Shown one piece after another: positions 1-6,499 of a stretch of DNA of 10,615 bases (its first letter is position 1; each line of letters begins with the position of its first letter). Made by a program: the position numbers and the translations under genes. Origin of the DNA: JBMNNS01 sp050942625 (GTDB taxonomy: Bacteria; Bacillota; Dethiobacteria; DTU022; UBA8154); assembly GCA_050942625.1 (NCBI GenBank), contig JBMNNS010000061.1:1-10615 (forward strand), in the 5' to 3' direction. The notes beneath the pieces are model-generated. The model had not been told where the DNA came from. It saw only the letters and a list, made by a program, of their open reading frames with translations, and did not search any database.

Positions 1-324
1 ATAACCATTGACTGCAGCAATAGTAGGAATGGACAAGCCTTCCAAACATAAAAAAGTCTCATGTAATAACTTGCTGAAAGCATAAGTAGAACCGTTCACG
101 CCTAACATTTCGGGAAATTCCTTAATGTCAGCACCTGCCATAAAGGCCCTGTCCCCCGCCCCGGTAACAACCAACGCACGGCAGTCTTCATTAGCATCAA
201 TTTCCCGGAAACATTCTAAAAGTTCCTTGGAAACCGGAGTGCTGATCACGTTCATTGGGGGGTTGTTTATAGTCAAAACAGCTACGTTATCCTCCAGGAC
301 CCAACTTATAAATTCTCTTGCCAT
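1..324 (-). CDS. Enoyl-CoA hydratase/isomerase family protein (crotonase fold), N-terminal part, cut by the window edge
   Basis: The first 108 codons read MAREFISWVLEDNVAVLTIN... and carry the family hallmarks: the NNPPMNVIS segment near residues 20-28 and the oxyanion-hole/CoA-binding segment AGADIKEF at about residues 63-70. The visible part ends at AAVNGY, just before the glycine-rich helix (usually GGG.EL) and the catalytic glutamates, so the exact reaction cannot be judged. Family members hydrate enoyl-CoA in beta-oxidation or butyrate-type pathways, but some are isomerases or dehydratases. The ATG at 322-324 is preceded by an ideal AGGAGGG site (333-339) at good spacing, which fixes the start. 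The gene is the first of its transcription unit: the tRNA terminator lies upstream on the same strand, and about 380 bp of leader separates them. Seen: sequence, start, motif. Inferred: cytoplasmic acyl-CoA metabolism. Confidence 0.93.
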   Translation of the reverse strand, partial: MAREFISWVLEDNVAVLTINNPPMNVISTPVSKELLECFREIDANEDCRALVVTGAGDRAFMAGADIKEFPEMLGVNGSTYAFSKLLHETFLCLEGLSIPTIAAVNGY

Positions 325-355
325 TTATTCTTCCCTCCTAATAATTATAAAATTC

Positions 356-372
356 TGTAAAAACCTTTTACA
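356..372. repeat. Short perfect dyad TGTAAAA-ACC-TTTTACA upstream of the crotonase gene
   Basis: Two 7-bp arms (356-362 and 366-372) are perfectly complementary around a 3-bp centre, 32 bp upstream of the crotonase start. The size and symmetry suit a repressor operator, but no regulator is encoded nearby. TTGTAA (368-373) and TATAAT (344-349) on the minus strand look promoter-like with 18-bp spacing, but transcription would then start inside the ribosome-binding site, so I do not call a promoter. Confidence 0.35.
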
Positions 373-453
373 ACCGCCACTAAAATCTTCAGTCCTTAAA
401 GAAATAAAAGTTAAGTAATTGTGCATCAATATATATTTACCTGGAAACCTCAC

Positions 454-520
454 CCCCTTGTTGAAGGAAAAGTCTGTGACTATACCTGTATTATTATTCA
501 ACAAGGGGAGCTCTATCCCC
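454..520 (-). repeat. Overlapping inverted repeats in the crotonase leader (possible alternative hairpins)
   Basis: CCCCTTGTTGAA (454-465) and TTCAACAAGGGG (497-508) form a perfect 12-bp inverted repeat with a 31-nt loop. The GGGGA that closes it (505-509) can instead pair with TCCCC at 516-520 across a 6-nt loop, so the two helices exclude each other. The element lies about 130 bp upstream of the crotonase start, in a region (325-700) where I find no credible gene. It matches no riboswitch class I can name. An attenuator-like leader is possible, but a decayed repeat element is an equally fair reading. Confidence 0.45.
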
Positions 521-701
521 TGCAATAAATAGCAAAGCCCGCTTTTTAAAAGCCTCTTGTAATTTTTTCTGGACGGTCCAAACGAAATCACGTTCAACAA
601 AAAAAAAATAGTCATCATCTTTAATTGAATTCAAAGTTTCAACGCTAGGTAGGTCTGGATTGGTACTATGTGCCTTATTTGAATTCGTTTCTAGTACAAA
701 T

Positions 702-739
702 AAACACGCTTTTCAGCAGTTCTACCGAAAAGCGTGTTT
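702..739 (-). terminator. Hairpin terminator of the tRNA-Leu transcript
   Basis: AAACACGCTTTT (702-713) and AAAAGCGTGTTT (728-739) form a perfect 12-bp stem around a 14-nt loop, beginning only 3 bp beyond the CCA end of the tRNA. On the minus strand the stem ends in GTGTTTATTTG, a moderately U-rich tail. Position and stem strength support termination and release of the tRNA precursor. Because the stem is A/T symmetrical, it could act on the other strand too. Confidence 0.7.
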
Positions 740-742
740 GCC

Positions 743-827
743 TGGTGTCGGGGATGGGAATCGAACCCACATGGTGTTAACCACACGGCCCTCAACCGTG
801 CGCGTCTGCCTGTTCCGCCACCCCGAC
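743..827 (-). tRNA. tRNA-Leu (anticodon GAG)
   Basis: The 85-nt minus-strand sequence folds as a type II tRNA: 7-bp acceptor GTCGGGG/CCCCGAC, D arm closed by GCG/CGC, anticodon stem CACGG/CCGTG with loop TTGAGGG (anticodon GAG at 791-793), long variable arm TGGT-TAAC-ACCA, T arm GTGGG-TTCGATT-CCCAT, discriminator A at 746, and a genome-encoded CCA (743-745). The long variable arm, A73 and GAG anticodon identify a leucine tRNA reading CUC and CUU. It is a lone tRNA with its own promoter and terminator. Confidence 0.97.
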
Positions 828-846
828 GCGTTTTTTTACCAAACCT

Positions 847-875
847 AATATAGCATAGAATCCTGACAAAATCAA
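847..875 (-). promoter_or_regulatory. Predicted sigma-A promoter of tRNA-Leu
   Basis: On the minus strand TTGATT (870-875) and TATATT (847-852) are separated by exactly 17 bp. The expected start lies near 840, about 13 nt before the mature tRNA 5' end at 827, a normal leader length for a tRNA gene. Confidence 0.7.
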
Positions 876-886
876 GGCCGTTTTGC

Positions 887-929
887 GTTACCTACTTATT
901 ATATGTTACCTACTTAATTATATAATTAA
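887..929. repeat. Tandem GTTACCTACTTA repeat followed by a 16-bp AT palindrome
   Basis: GTTACCTACTTA occurs at 887-898 and again at 905-916, with an 18-bp period and nearly identical following bases (TTATAT and ATTATAT). It runs into the perfect palindrome TTAATTATATAATTAA at 914-929. The block lies between the divergent promoters of the tRNA (847-875) and the riboswitch/ATPase unit (984-1012). Two helically spaced direct repeats suggest a protein-binding site, but I recognise no known regulator box. Confidence 0.5.
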
Positions 930-983
930 TATATTGAAAAGTAAAACCAGCCGCAAAGCCTTTTTACTTCACCCAAGGGGGTG

Positions 984-1012
984 TTGACACCACTGCAGGC
1001 ATAATGTATATT
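984..1012 (+). promoter_or_regulatory. Predicted sigma-A promoter of the riboswitch/ATPase transcript
   Basis: A consensus -35 TTGACA (984-989) is followed after 17 bp by TATATT (1007-1012), with a TG directly before the -10. The predicted start near 1019 is just upstream of the riboswitch aptamer (from 1034), so the whole aptamer and terminator lie in the leader RNA, which is about 210 nt long. Confidence 0.82.
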
Positions 1013-1033
1013 ACGGTTAAAGAAGAGGGAAAT

Positions 1034-1147
1034 GGTAAAGGGGAGTAACTCGCCAATATTTGGTGTTACTGTTCGTCAGGACGATGTAAAACATCCGGGC
1101 AGTAATGATCTGGTAAAGGATAAGCCGATCAGAGTAAGACCTTTGCC
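1034..1147 (+). promoter_or_regulatory. yybP-ykoY riboswitch aptamer (Mn2+ sensor)
   Basis: The leader has the class signature: AAAGGGGAGTAAC (1037-1049), then TTCGTCAGGACG (1072-1083), then AGACCTTTGCC (1137-1147). The closing helix P1 is GGTAAAGG (1034-1041) with CCTTTGCC (1140-1147), pairing at all eight positions with one U-G wobble. This class binds Mn2+ in a pocket formed by docking of the L1 and L3 loops, which correspond to the GGGGAGTAA and CGTCAGGA segments here. It commonly controls Mn2+ exporters, including P-type ATPases, which agrees with the gene downstream. The 3' P1 strand is also part of the terminator stem, so aptamer formation and termination are mutually exclusive. Ligand binding should therefore switch expression on. 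Confidence 0.93.
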
Positions 1148-1176
1148 CTGCTACAGGGTAATGGTCTTTTATTTTT
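1137..1176 (+). terminator. Riboswitch-controlled intrinsic terminator
   Basis: AGACCTTTGCCCTG (1137-1150) pairs with CAGGGTAATGGTCT (1154-1167) around a CTA loop: 14 positions with one T-T mismatch and one G-U pair, followed by a T-rich tract to 1176. Bases 1140-1147 are shared with the aptamer's P1 helix. That is the expected arrangement for an ON switch by antitermination. It lies 53 bp before the ATPase start. Confidence 0.9.
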
Positions 1177-1228
1177 AACATACTTTTTAACAATAAGGTA
1201 AACAATTTACTATGGGAGGAAGTTTATA

Positions 1229-3934
1229 GTGCAGCATAACAAGAAAATGGCAAACATTCAAAAATCCTCACCCCCTACACCACTTATGCACTGGCAAACA
1301 AAAACAAGAGCTGAAACGGAAAATGAGCTCGGTAGCTCCAGGGAAAGTGGTTTAAGTACATCCGAAGCACTCAACCGCTTGCAGCAGTACGGTTACAATG
1401 AAATAAAGCAAGGTCCAAAAACTACCTTATTGACCAGAATAAAAGAACAACTGTTAAGCTTTATGATCATTATACTTCTGGCGGCATCCTTCCTTTCTGT
1501 CCTTTTGGGACAGTTTACCGATGCTGCCGTTATTTTGGTAATTATAATAATTAATACTGTAATCAGCCTTATTCAGGAAAACAAAGCAGAAAAATCTTTA
1601 GAAGCCCTGCAGCAGTATGCTGCCCCTACAGCAAAAGTGTACCGGGACGGAAACCTGCAGGAAATAGCAGCCCGGGAACTCGTTCCGGGGGATCTGGTTT
1701 TTTTGGAAACGGGGGCCCTTATCCCAGCCGATCTGCGTCTTACTGAAACAGCTAGCCTCAGGGTTATGGAATCCATCCTGACAGGCGAGTCTGCACCTGT
1801 AGAAAAAAAGGCGGATATTACTATTGCCGCAGAAGCCCTCCCTGCAGATTGGCTTAACATGGCTTACATGGGTACCACAGTGGTTTATGGACGTGGTAAC
1901 GGGTTAGTGGTGGAAACCGGCCCTTCAACCCAGGTGGGCAAAATCGCTACCTATATCCAGGATGAAAAAGAAGAAATATCACCACTGCAAAAAAGGCTGG
2001 AAAAACTGGGGAAAACCCTGGGGAGCATGGTTGTCATTATCTGTGTGGTCATGTTTTTCGCAGGTATTGCCTATGGCCAGCAAGCCTTCAGTATGCTGCT
2101 TACAGCAATAAGCCTGGCAGTGGCGGCAGTCCCCGAAGGGCTTCCTGCTATTGCTACCATTGTCCTGGCCCTGGGCGTGAGGCGGATGGCCCAGCGAAAA
2201 GCGATCATCAAGAAATTGCCGGCTGTGGAAACACTGGGTAACACAACCGTGATCTGTTCCGACAAAACCGGCACCCTGACCAAAAACAAAATGACTGTCC
2301 GGAAAATTTTTTCCGACGGCAAAGTGTACCCCGTTACAAAAGACCTGGCTGGAGACGATTTCCAGCAACTTATACAAATAGGTGTCCTTTGCAACGATGC
2401 CCAGGTTGCAGACAGGGGAAGCAATAACAACAACAATACCCCTGAGGTAATTGGGGACCCGACAGAAACTGCCCTCGTTGAGCTTGGCCTTCTGGCCGGG
2501 CTTAACAAAAAACACCTGGAGTCTACCACGCCCAGGGTTCTGGAAATCCCCTTTGATTCACGGCGAAAACGCATGATTACGGTCCACAGCAACAACAATA
2601 TCTACAGGGTATATATAAAAGGAGCCGTTGACATGGTTTTACCCCTGTGCTCCAAAATGTTATACAAGGGTGAAATTACCGTTCTTACAGCAGAAAAACG
2701 GGAAGAAATCACCTCTGCAAATGAAGATATGGCAAAGCAGGCTCTCCGAGTCCTCTGCCTGGCCTATAAAGAAATAGAATCCCTGCCCACAGGTACGAAC
2801 ATTGAAGAACTGGAAAATGAGTTGATCTTTGCCGGGCTTGTGGGGATGATCGATCCACCTCGCCCTGAAGCCAAAGAGGCAGTGGAAAAATGCTGGACTG
2901 CAGGTATGCGCCCCGTTATGATTACTGGTGACCACCCGGGCACAGCATTGGCCATTGCCCGTGAAGTAGGCATACTAAAGGAAGATAGCAGGGTTATAAC
3001 AGGGACAGAATTAGAAGAAATGGATGAAGATACCCTCTTTTCACAAGTAATGGAATATGGAGTTTATGCCCGCGTAGCCCCCGAGCACAAACTAAAGATC
3101 ATAAAGGCCCTGAAAAAACACGGCCAGGTAGTGGCGATGACCGGTGATGGGGTTAATGATGCCCCGGCGCTAAAAAGTGCCGACATCGGCATCGCTATGG
3201 GCATAACCGGCACTGATGTCTCCAAAGAAGCAGCAGCAATGATTTTAGCCGATGATAATTTCGCTACTATCGTTTCGGCTGTAGAAGAAGGCAGAACGAT
3301 CTACGATAATATTATGAAAGCCCTGCAGTTCCTGCTTTCCTGTAATATTGGTGAAATAATTGTGCTTTTTTTGGCAATCCTACTTAACTGGGATACCCCT
3401 CTTTTACCCATTCATATCCTCTGGATCAACCTCGTCACAGATAGCTTCCCCGCCCTGGCTTTTGGTGTCGAACCACCGGAAAAGGGAATCATGGCCCGCA
3501 AACCCCGCCAGCCCGGCGGTTCCTTCTTCACCCCACAATTAGCTACCAGGATCCTTTTCCAGGGAATGATGATCGGCGCCTTAACACTAACGGCCTACCT
3601 TTTAGGCCGGTCAACGGGGCTAGCTACTGGGCGCACCATGGCCTTCCTGGTACTTGCATTTTCCCAACTTACCCATGCCTTCAATGTGCGTTCCACCCGG
3701 CTGTCGATTTTTTCACAACCGCCAAATTATTATCTAATTGCCGGCGCCGGATTCTCTGCTTTACTGATGGCTTCTTTAATTGTTGTGCCGGCACTCAAAA
3801 ATATTTTCCAACTGACATCTTTAAGCGGCAGCCAATGGGGAGCAGTCCTCTTACTTTCAGTTTTACCATTGTTTTTAGTGGAAACAATAAAGCTTCTTGG
3901 TTTATATGCTAAACCTAACCTGGGGAAGGCTTAA
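1229..3934 (+). CDS. P-type IIA cation-transporting ATPase (Mn2+/Ca2+ efflux pump)
   Basis: A 901-residue protein of full family length. It moves divalent cations out of the cytoplasm using ATP. Visible motifs in order: N-terminal cation-ATPase region; actuator loop TGES (185-188); M4 motif PEGLP (302-306); phosphorylation site DKTGTLT with D345; nucleotide-binding KGA (464-466); MITGDHPGTA; hinge TGDGVNDAP (638-646); then the C-terminal transmembrane bundle. Metal-ligand positions of SERCA-like pumps are kept in M4 (E303), M5 (N706, E709) and M6 (N734, T737, D738). The position that aligns by eye with SERCA M8 glutamate appears to be Q813. The GTG start at 1229 follows GGGAGGA (1214-1220) at about 9 bp. 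The Mn2+ riboswitch upstream argues for Mn2+ as physiological substrate, although the family is usually named Ca2+ ATPase. Convergent with the feo operon; the two stop codons share TTAA. Confidence 0.96.
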   Translation: MQHNKKMANIQKSSPPTPLMHWQTKTRAETENELGSSRESGLSTSEALNRLQQYGYNEIKQGPKTTLLTRIKEQLLSFMIIILLAASFLSVLLGQFTDAAVILVIIIINTVISLIQENKAEKSLEALQQYAAPTAKVYRDGNLQEIAARELVPGDLVFLETGALIPADLRLTETASLRVMESILTGESAPVEKKADITIAAEALPADWLNMAYMGTTVVYGRGNGLVVETGPSTQVGKIATYIQDEKEEISPLQKRLEKLGKTLGSMVVIICVVMFFAGIAYGQQAFSMLLTAISLAVAAVPEGLPAIATIVLALGVRRMAQRKAIIKKLPAVETLGNTTVICSDKTGTLTKNKMTVRKIFSDGKVYPVTKDLAGDDFQQLIQIGVLCNDAQVADRGSNNNNNTPEVIGDPTETALVELGLLAGLNKKHLESTTPRVLEIPFDSRRKRMITVHSNNNIYRVYIKGAVDMVLPLCSKMLYKGEITVLTAEKREEITSANEDMAKQALRVLCLAYKEIESLPTGTNIEELENELIFAGLVGMIDPPRPEAKEAVEKCWTAGMRPVMITGDHPGTALAIAREVGILKEDSRVITGTELEEMDEDTLFSQVMEYGVYARVAPEHKLKIIKALKKHGQVVAMTGDGVNDAPALKSADIGIAMGITGTDVSKEAAAMILADDNFATIVSAVEEGRTIYDNIMKALQFLLSCNIGEIIVLFLAILLNWDTPLLPIHILWINLVTDSFPALAFGVEPPEKGIMARKPRQPGGSFFTPQLATRILFQGMMIGALTLTAYLLGRSTGLATGRTMAFLVLAFSQLTHAFNVRSTRLSIFSQPPNYYLIAGAGFSALLMASLIVVPALKNIFQLTSLSGSQWGAVLLLSVLPLFLVETIKLLGLYAKPNLGKA

Positions 3935-5295
3935 GCCAGGCCAAGCAAACGTGCAATTTGGGTGACAATAAAGATAACTACAATGGAAACAAGGGTAGGT
4001 ATAAGGAAGGATAAAAAGGCCCACTTTTTACTGCGGGTTTCTTTCAGAATTGTTAGCAACGTTGTGCTACAGGGAAAATGCAAGAGGGAAAATAACATCA
4101 CGTTCAAAGCAGTAAGTGAAGTCCAACCATTGCCTGCCAGCAGGGTTTTTAGCCCGTCCAAGCTACCAACTTCCAGCATACTTCCCGCGGACAAATAAGC
4201 CATTAACAAAATGGGAAGAACTATTTCGTTGGCGGGCAACCCCAGGATAAAGGCCATTAAAATGAAACCGTCAAGCCCCAGGGTCCGGGCAAAGGGATCA
4301 AGTAAAGCAGCAGCACCCTGCAATAATGTCACCTCCCCTACCGGGACATTGGCCATCAACCAGACGATTATACCGGCAGGAGCAGCAACAACCACAGCCC
4401 TCGCCAGCACAAACAGGGTCCGGTCCCGGATGGAATTAATAATTATCCTGCCTGGCTGCGGCATCCGAAAAGGCGGCAGTTCTAAGGTAAATTGGGAAGG
4501 TACACCTTTTAAAACTGTACGGGAGAGTAAAAACGAAACAAAAAAAGTGACCACAACACCAAATATGACCAGGCCAACCACAGTAACTGCCGAAATAATG
4601 CTTCCTGCTTTGCCCCCAAAAGTTCCGGCCCAAAATATATTTGTCAGGACGATTAACAAGGGAAACCTTCCATTACAGGGAACAAAATTGTTAGTAATGA
4701 TTGCGATGAGCCTTTCCCTTGGGGAATCGATGATCCGGCAGGAGGTAATACCGGCAGCATTACAACCAAAGCCCATACACATCGTCAAAGCCTGTTTGCC
4801 ATGGGCACCACATTTTTTTAAAAGGTAATCAAGGTTAAAGGCAACCCGTGGCAGATAGCCAAGATCCTCCAAAAAGGTAAACAGGGGGAAAAATATGGCC
4901 ATAGGAGGCAACATCACGGAGATAACCCAGGCCAGGGTACGGTATGTACCCAAAACAAGGATTTCACTTACCCACCCCGGGGCCTTAATCATAAGCAAAA
5001 AAGCCAGTATTGTTTTTTCCAGCCTGAATAAATAATGGGCAATCAACTCTGAAGGATAGTTTGCACCAACGAGTGTAATCCAGAATACTACCCCCAGCAG
5101 TAAGAGCATTATAATAAAGCCCCAAAATCGTGATGTGAAAAGATCATCAATTCTATGTTCCCAGGTTAAACCCTGTTCTTTTTTTTCAAAAACAACCTTT
5201 TGGGCAATTATTTCCGCCTTTTTGTAGATAGCCTTCACGATTCGATCCCGGTAGTCGTGGCTGATGGGGCCCTGCTCAGAAACAAATGTACTCAA
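3931..5295 (-). CDS. feoB: FeoB membrane (nucleoside-recognition/Gate) subunit, separate polypeptide
   Basis: The membrane permease half of FeoB, about 454 residues, which moves Fe2+ across the cytoplasmic membrane. It opens with a short cytoplasmic linker (DYRDRIVKAIYKKAEII), then DDLFTSRFWGF into the first membrane helix, the first Gate motif GFGCN at 175-179 with C178, FVPCNGRFP with C207, a second Gate segment LPANEIVLPI, and a late LHFPCSTTLL helix pair. The G domain is encoded by the separate gene just upstream. The open frame extends to a TTG at 5340 inside that gene, but I choose the TTG at 5293-5295, because AGGAG (5302-5306) lies 6 bp before it; the upstream TTG has no such site. 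The stop codon overlaps the end of the convergent ATPase gene. Start confidence is moderate; family assignment is strong. Confidence 0.9.
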   Translation of the reverse strand: MSTFVSEQGPISHDYRDRIVKAIYKKAEIIAQKVVFEKKEQGLTWEHRIDDLFTSRFWGFIIMLLLLGVVFWITLVGANYPSELIAHYLFRLEKTILAFLLMIKAPGWVSEILVLGTYRTLAWVISVMLPPMAIFFPLFTFLEDLGYLPRVAFNLDYLLKKCGAHGKQALTMCMGFGCNAAGITSCRIIDSPRERLIAIITNNFVPCNGRFPLLIVLTNIFWAGTFGGKAGSIISAVTVVGLVIFGVVVTFFVSFLLSRTVLKGVPSQFTLELPPFRMPQPGRIIINSIRDRTLFVLARAVVVAAPAGIIVWLMANVPVGEVTLLQGAAALLDPFARTLGLDGFILMAFILGLPANEIVLPILLMAYLSAGSMLEVGSLDGLKTLLAGNGWTSLTALNVMLFSLLHFPCSTTLLTILKETRSKKWAFLSFLIPTLVSIVVIFIVTQIARLLGLA

Positions 5296-5330
5296 AACAT
5301 TCTCCTCTCTTTCTACAATGCCGCAGGTCA

Positions 5331-6062
5331 CTAAAGCCAATCACGCTCAACCCGGCCCAGAACTGAATAGTCACCTTCCAGAATTCGCAGGGCAAGCCAA
5401 CGTGGATTAACAGTTTGGCCGGCCCTGTCACTAATCAATGGCAAAAGGCCGGCAATTTCTTTTTCCAGTTCCTCATCATAAACAGGCAATTTAGGATTGA
5501 CCCGAATATGACCAAGCAGCAGGTTTTCAATAGTTTGTTTTAATTCCTTTAGCCCGGCCCCTTTTCGGGCCACCGTACCAACAACAGGCACGCCCAGCTC
5601 CTGTGCTAACCCGGGCAAATCTATTTGGATATTTTTCCTTTTTGCCTCATCCAAAAGATTCACACATACTACTACCCGGAATGTAATCTCCAAAACCTGT
5701 AAAACCAGGTTCAGGTTTCTTTCCAGGCAACCTGCATTTACCACCACAACAACCACATCGGGTTTCTGAAAACAAATAAAATCCCTGGCAATTTGTTCTT
5801 CTATGGAGTTAGTAAAAAGAGAATACGTGCCGGGTAAATCTACCAGAGAATAAACCCTATTTTTAAACCGGTACTGCCCCTGAACCTTGATCACGGTCTT
5901 TCCTGACCAGTTACCTGTATGCTGGTTCAGGCCGGTGAGTGCATTAAAAATCGTGCTTTTTCCAGTATTCGGATTGCCAGCCAACGCTATAGTATATTCC
6001 TTTTTTTCGTCTGCCCGGCCCTTTATAATTCTTTTGGTCCTAATTCTTGCCCCCATCCACAT
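5331..6062 (-). CDS. feoB: FeoB small GTPase-domain protein, separate polypeptide
   Basis: A 243-residue stand-alone G domain of FeoB. From the ATG at 6062: G1 GNPNTGKST (29-37), G2 region GNWSGKTV (50-57), G3 DLPGTY (75-80), G4 NLLD (135-138), G5 VARKGAG, then a helical GDI-like tail ending in WLALRILEGDYSVLGRVERDWL. GTP binding and hydrolysis regulate or drive Fe2+ passage through the membrane partner encoded 35 bp downstream of the stop. The open frame reaches back to 6140 within feoA, but the ATG at 6062, 4 bp after the feoA stop and behind a GGGGGG run, is the natural start. It leaves a basic N-terminal extension of about 25 residues before the G1 strand, longer than in most FeoB proteins. 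The gene stops before the usual linker and first helix, so FeoB is split here. Confidence 0.92.
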   Translation of the reverse strand: MWMGARIRTKRIIKGRADEKKEYTIALAGNPNTGKSTIFNALTGLNQHTGNWSGKTVIKVQGQYRFKNRVYSLVDLPGTYSLFTNSIEEQIARDFICFQKPDVVVVVVNAGCLERNLNLVLQVLEITFRVVVCVNLLDEAKRKNIQIDLPGLAQELGVPVVGTVARKGAGLKELKQTIENLLLGHIRVNPKLPVYDEELEKEIAGLLPLISDRAGQTVNPRWLALRILEGDYSVLGRVERDWL

Positions 6063-6066
6063 TTTT

Positions 6067-6363
6067 CTAGACACCCCCCTGCCGAGGTTCAGTGACAGCC
6101 TGCGGAGCTGCAGTCCCTCCCTGGTCGTCCTTGTTAACATATATTAATGCGGCTTCTTCTTTACGTAAAGCAATTACCGCCCCCCTTATTTTAAAAGCAA
6201 TAGGATCGCCGAAGGGGCTCATTCTTTCGTTTTTTACCGCAACCCCCGGCACAAACCCCAGATCCAGTAAACGCCTGCGCTGGATCCCCTTAGCAGTTAA
6301 GTCACTCACCCTTCCACTCTCGCCAACTTTAAGATTATGTAAAGCAACCTTCCGGCGCAACAT
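6067..6363 (-). CDS. feoA: FeoA, ferrous iron transport accessory protein
   Basis: A 98-residue SH3-like FeoA-domain protein. The core shows the expected pattern: LHNLKVGESGRV at the start, RRRLLDLGFVPG in the middle, SPFGDPIAFKIRG, then the end motif IALRKEEAALIYV. FeoA is a small cytoplasmic partner of FeoB. A tail of about 20 residues rich in Gly, Gln and Pro follows the domain. ATG at 6363 sits directly behind GGGGGGAG, closer than ideal. The next codon, TTG, would give slightly better spacing, so the start may be one codon later. First gene of a feoA-feoB(G)-feoB(membrane) operon with a 4-bp gap to the next start. Confidence 0.93.
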   Translation of the reverse strand: MLRRKVALHNLKVGESGRVSDLTAKGIQRRRLLDLGFVPGVAVKNERMSPFGDPIAFKIRGAVIALRKEEAALIYVNKDDQGGTAAPQAVTEPRQGGV

Positions 6364-6441
6364 GCTCCCCCCATCAAAGAATTAATAAACGTTCTCTTAC
6401 TTTAAGCGTATGAAATAAGCAATTAGAGCGTGACAGCTTTG

Positions 6442-6464
6442 CACCCGGGTGACAACCAATTATA
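6442..6464 (-). promoter_or_regulatory. Possible feoA promoter -10 with adjoining CACCCGGGTG palindrome
   Basis: On the minus strand a perfect TATAAT (6459-6464) is followed 7 bp later by the perfect 10-bp palindrome CACCCGGGTG (6442-6451), where transcription would begin. The palindrome is GC-rich in an AT-rich spacer and fits an operator overlapping the start. The -35 region (CATTAA) is poor, so the site would need an activator or is not used. TGACA is repeated on either side (6431-6435, 6450-6454). The predicted leader to feoA is about 85 nt. Confidence 0.4.
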
Positions 6465-6499
6465 TTGTAGAATATTATTTTTTAATGGAAAAATACGGG

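Noticed and set aside
344..373. TTGTAA-N18-TATAAT as a crotonase promoter
   Set aside because: The start would fall within the AGGAGGG ribosome-binding site, so the mRNA would lose it.
325..618. 97-codon open frame on the minus strand upstream of the crotonase gene
   Set aside because: It ends exactly at the crotonase start, swallows that gene's ribosome site and both inverted repeats, has no ribosome site of its own and no recognisable domain. Better read as an untranslated leader.
884..929. CRISPR or phage attachment site near the tRNA
   Set aside because: Only two repeat copies with a 6-bp gap, no spacers, and no duplicated tRNA 3' end or integrase in view.
936..971. Terminator-like AAGTAAAA...TTTTTACTT hairpin before the ATPase promoter
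   Set aside because: The AT-only stem is weak, and no upstream plus-strand gene needs a terminator there.
1979..2598. Two long antisense frames inside the ATPase gene
   Set aside because: Shadows of codon bias opposite the phosphorylation and nucleotide-binding domains; His/Cys- and Arg/Ser-rich composition without domains.
4211..4828. 205-codon open frame antisense to the FeoB membrane gene
   Set aside because: It lies entirely opposite strongly conserved Gate-domain coding sequence, has no family resemblance and no convincing ribosome site.
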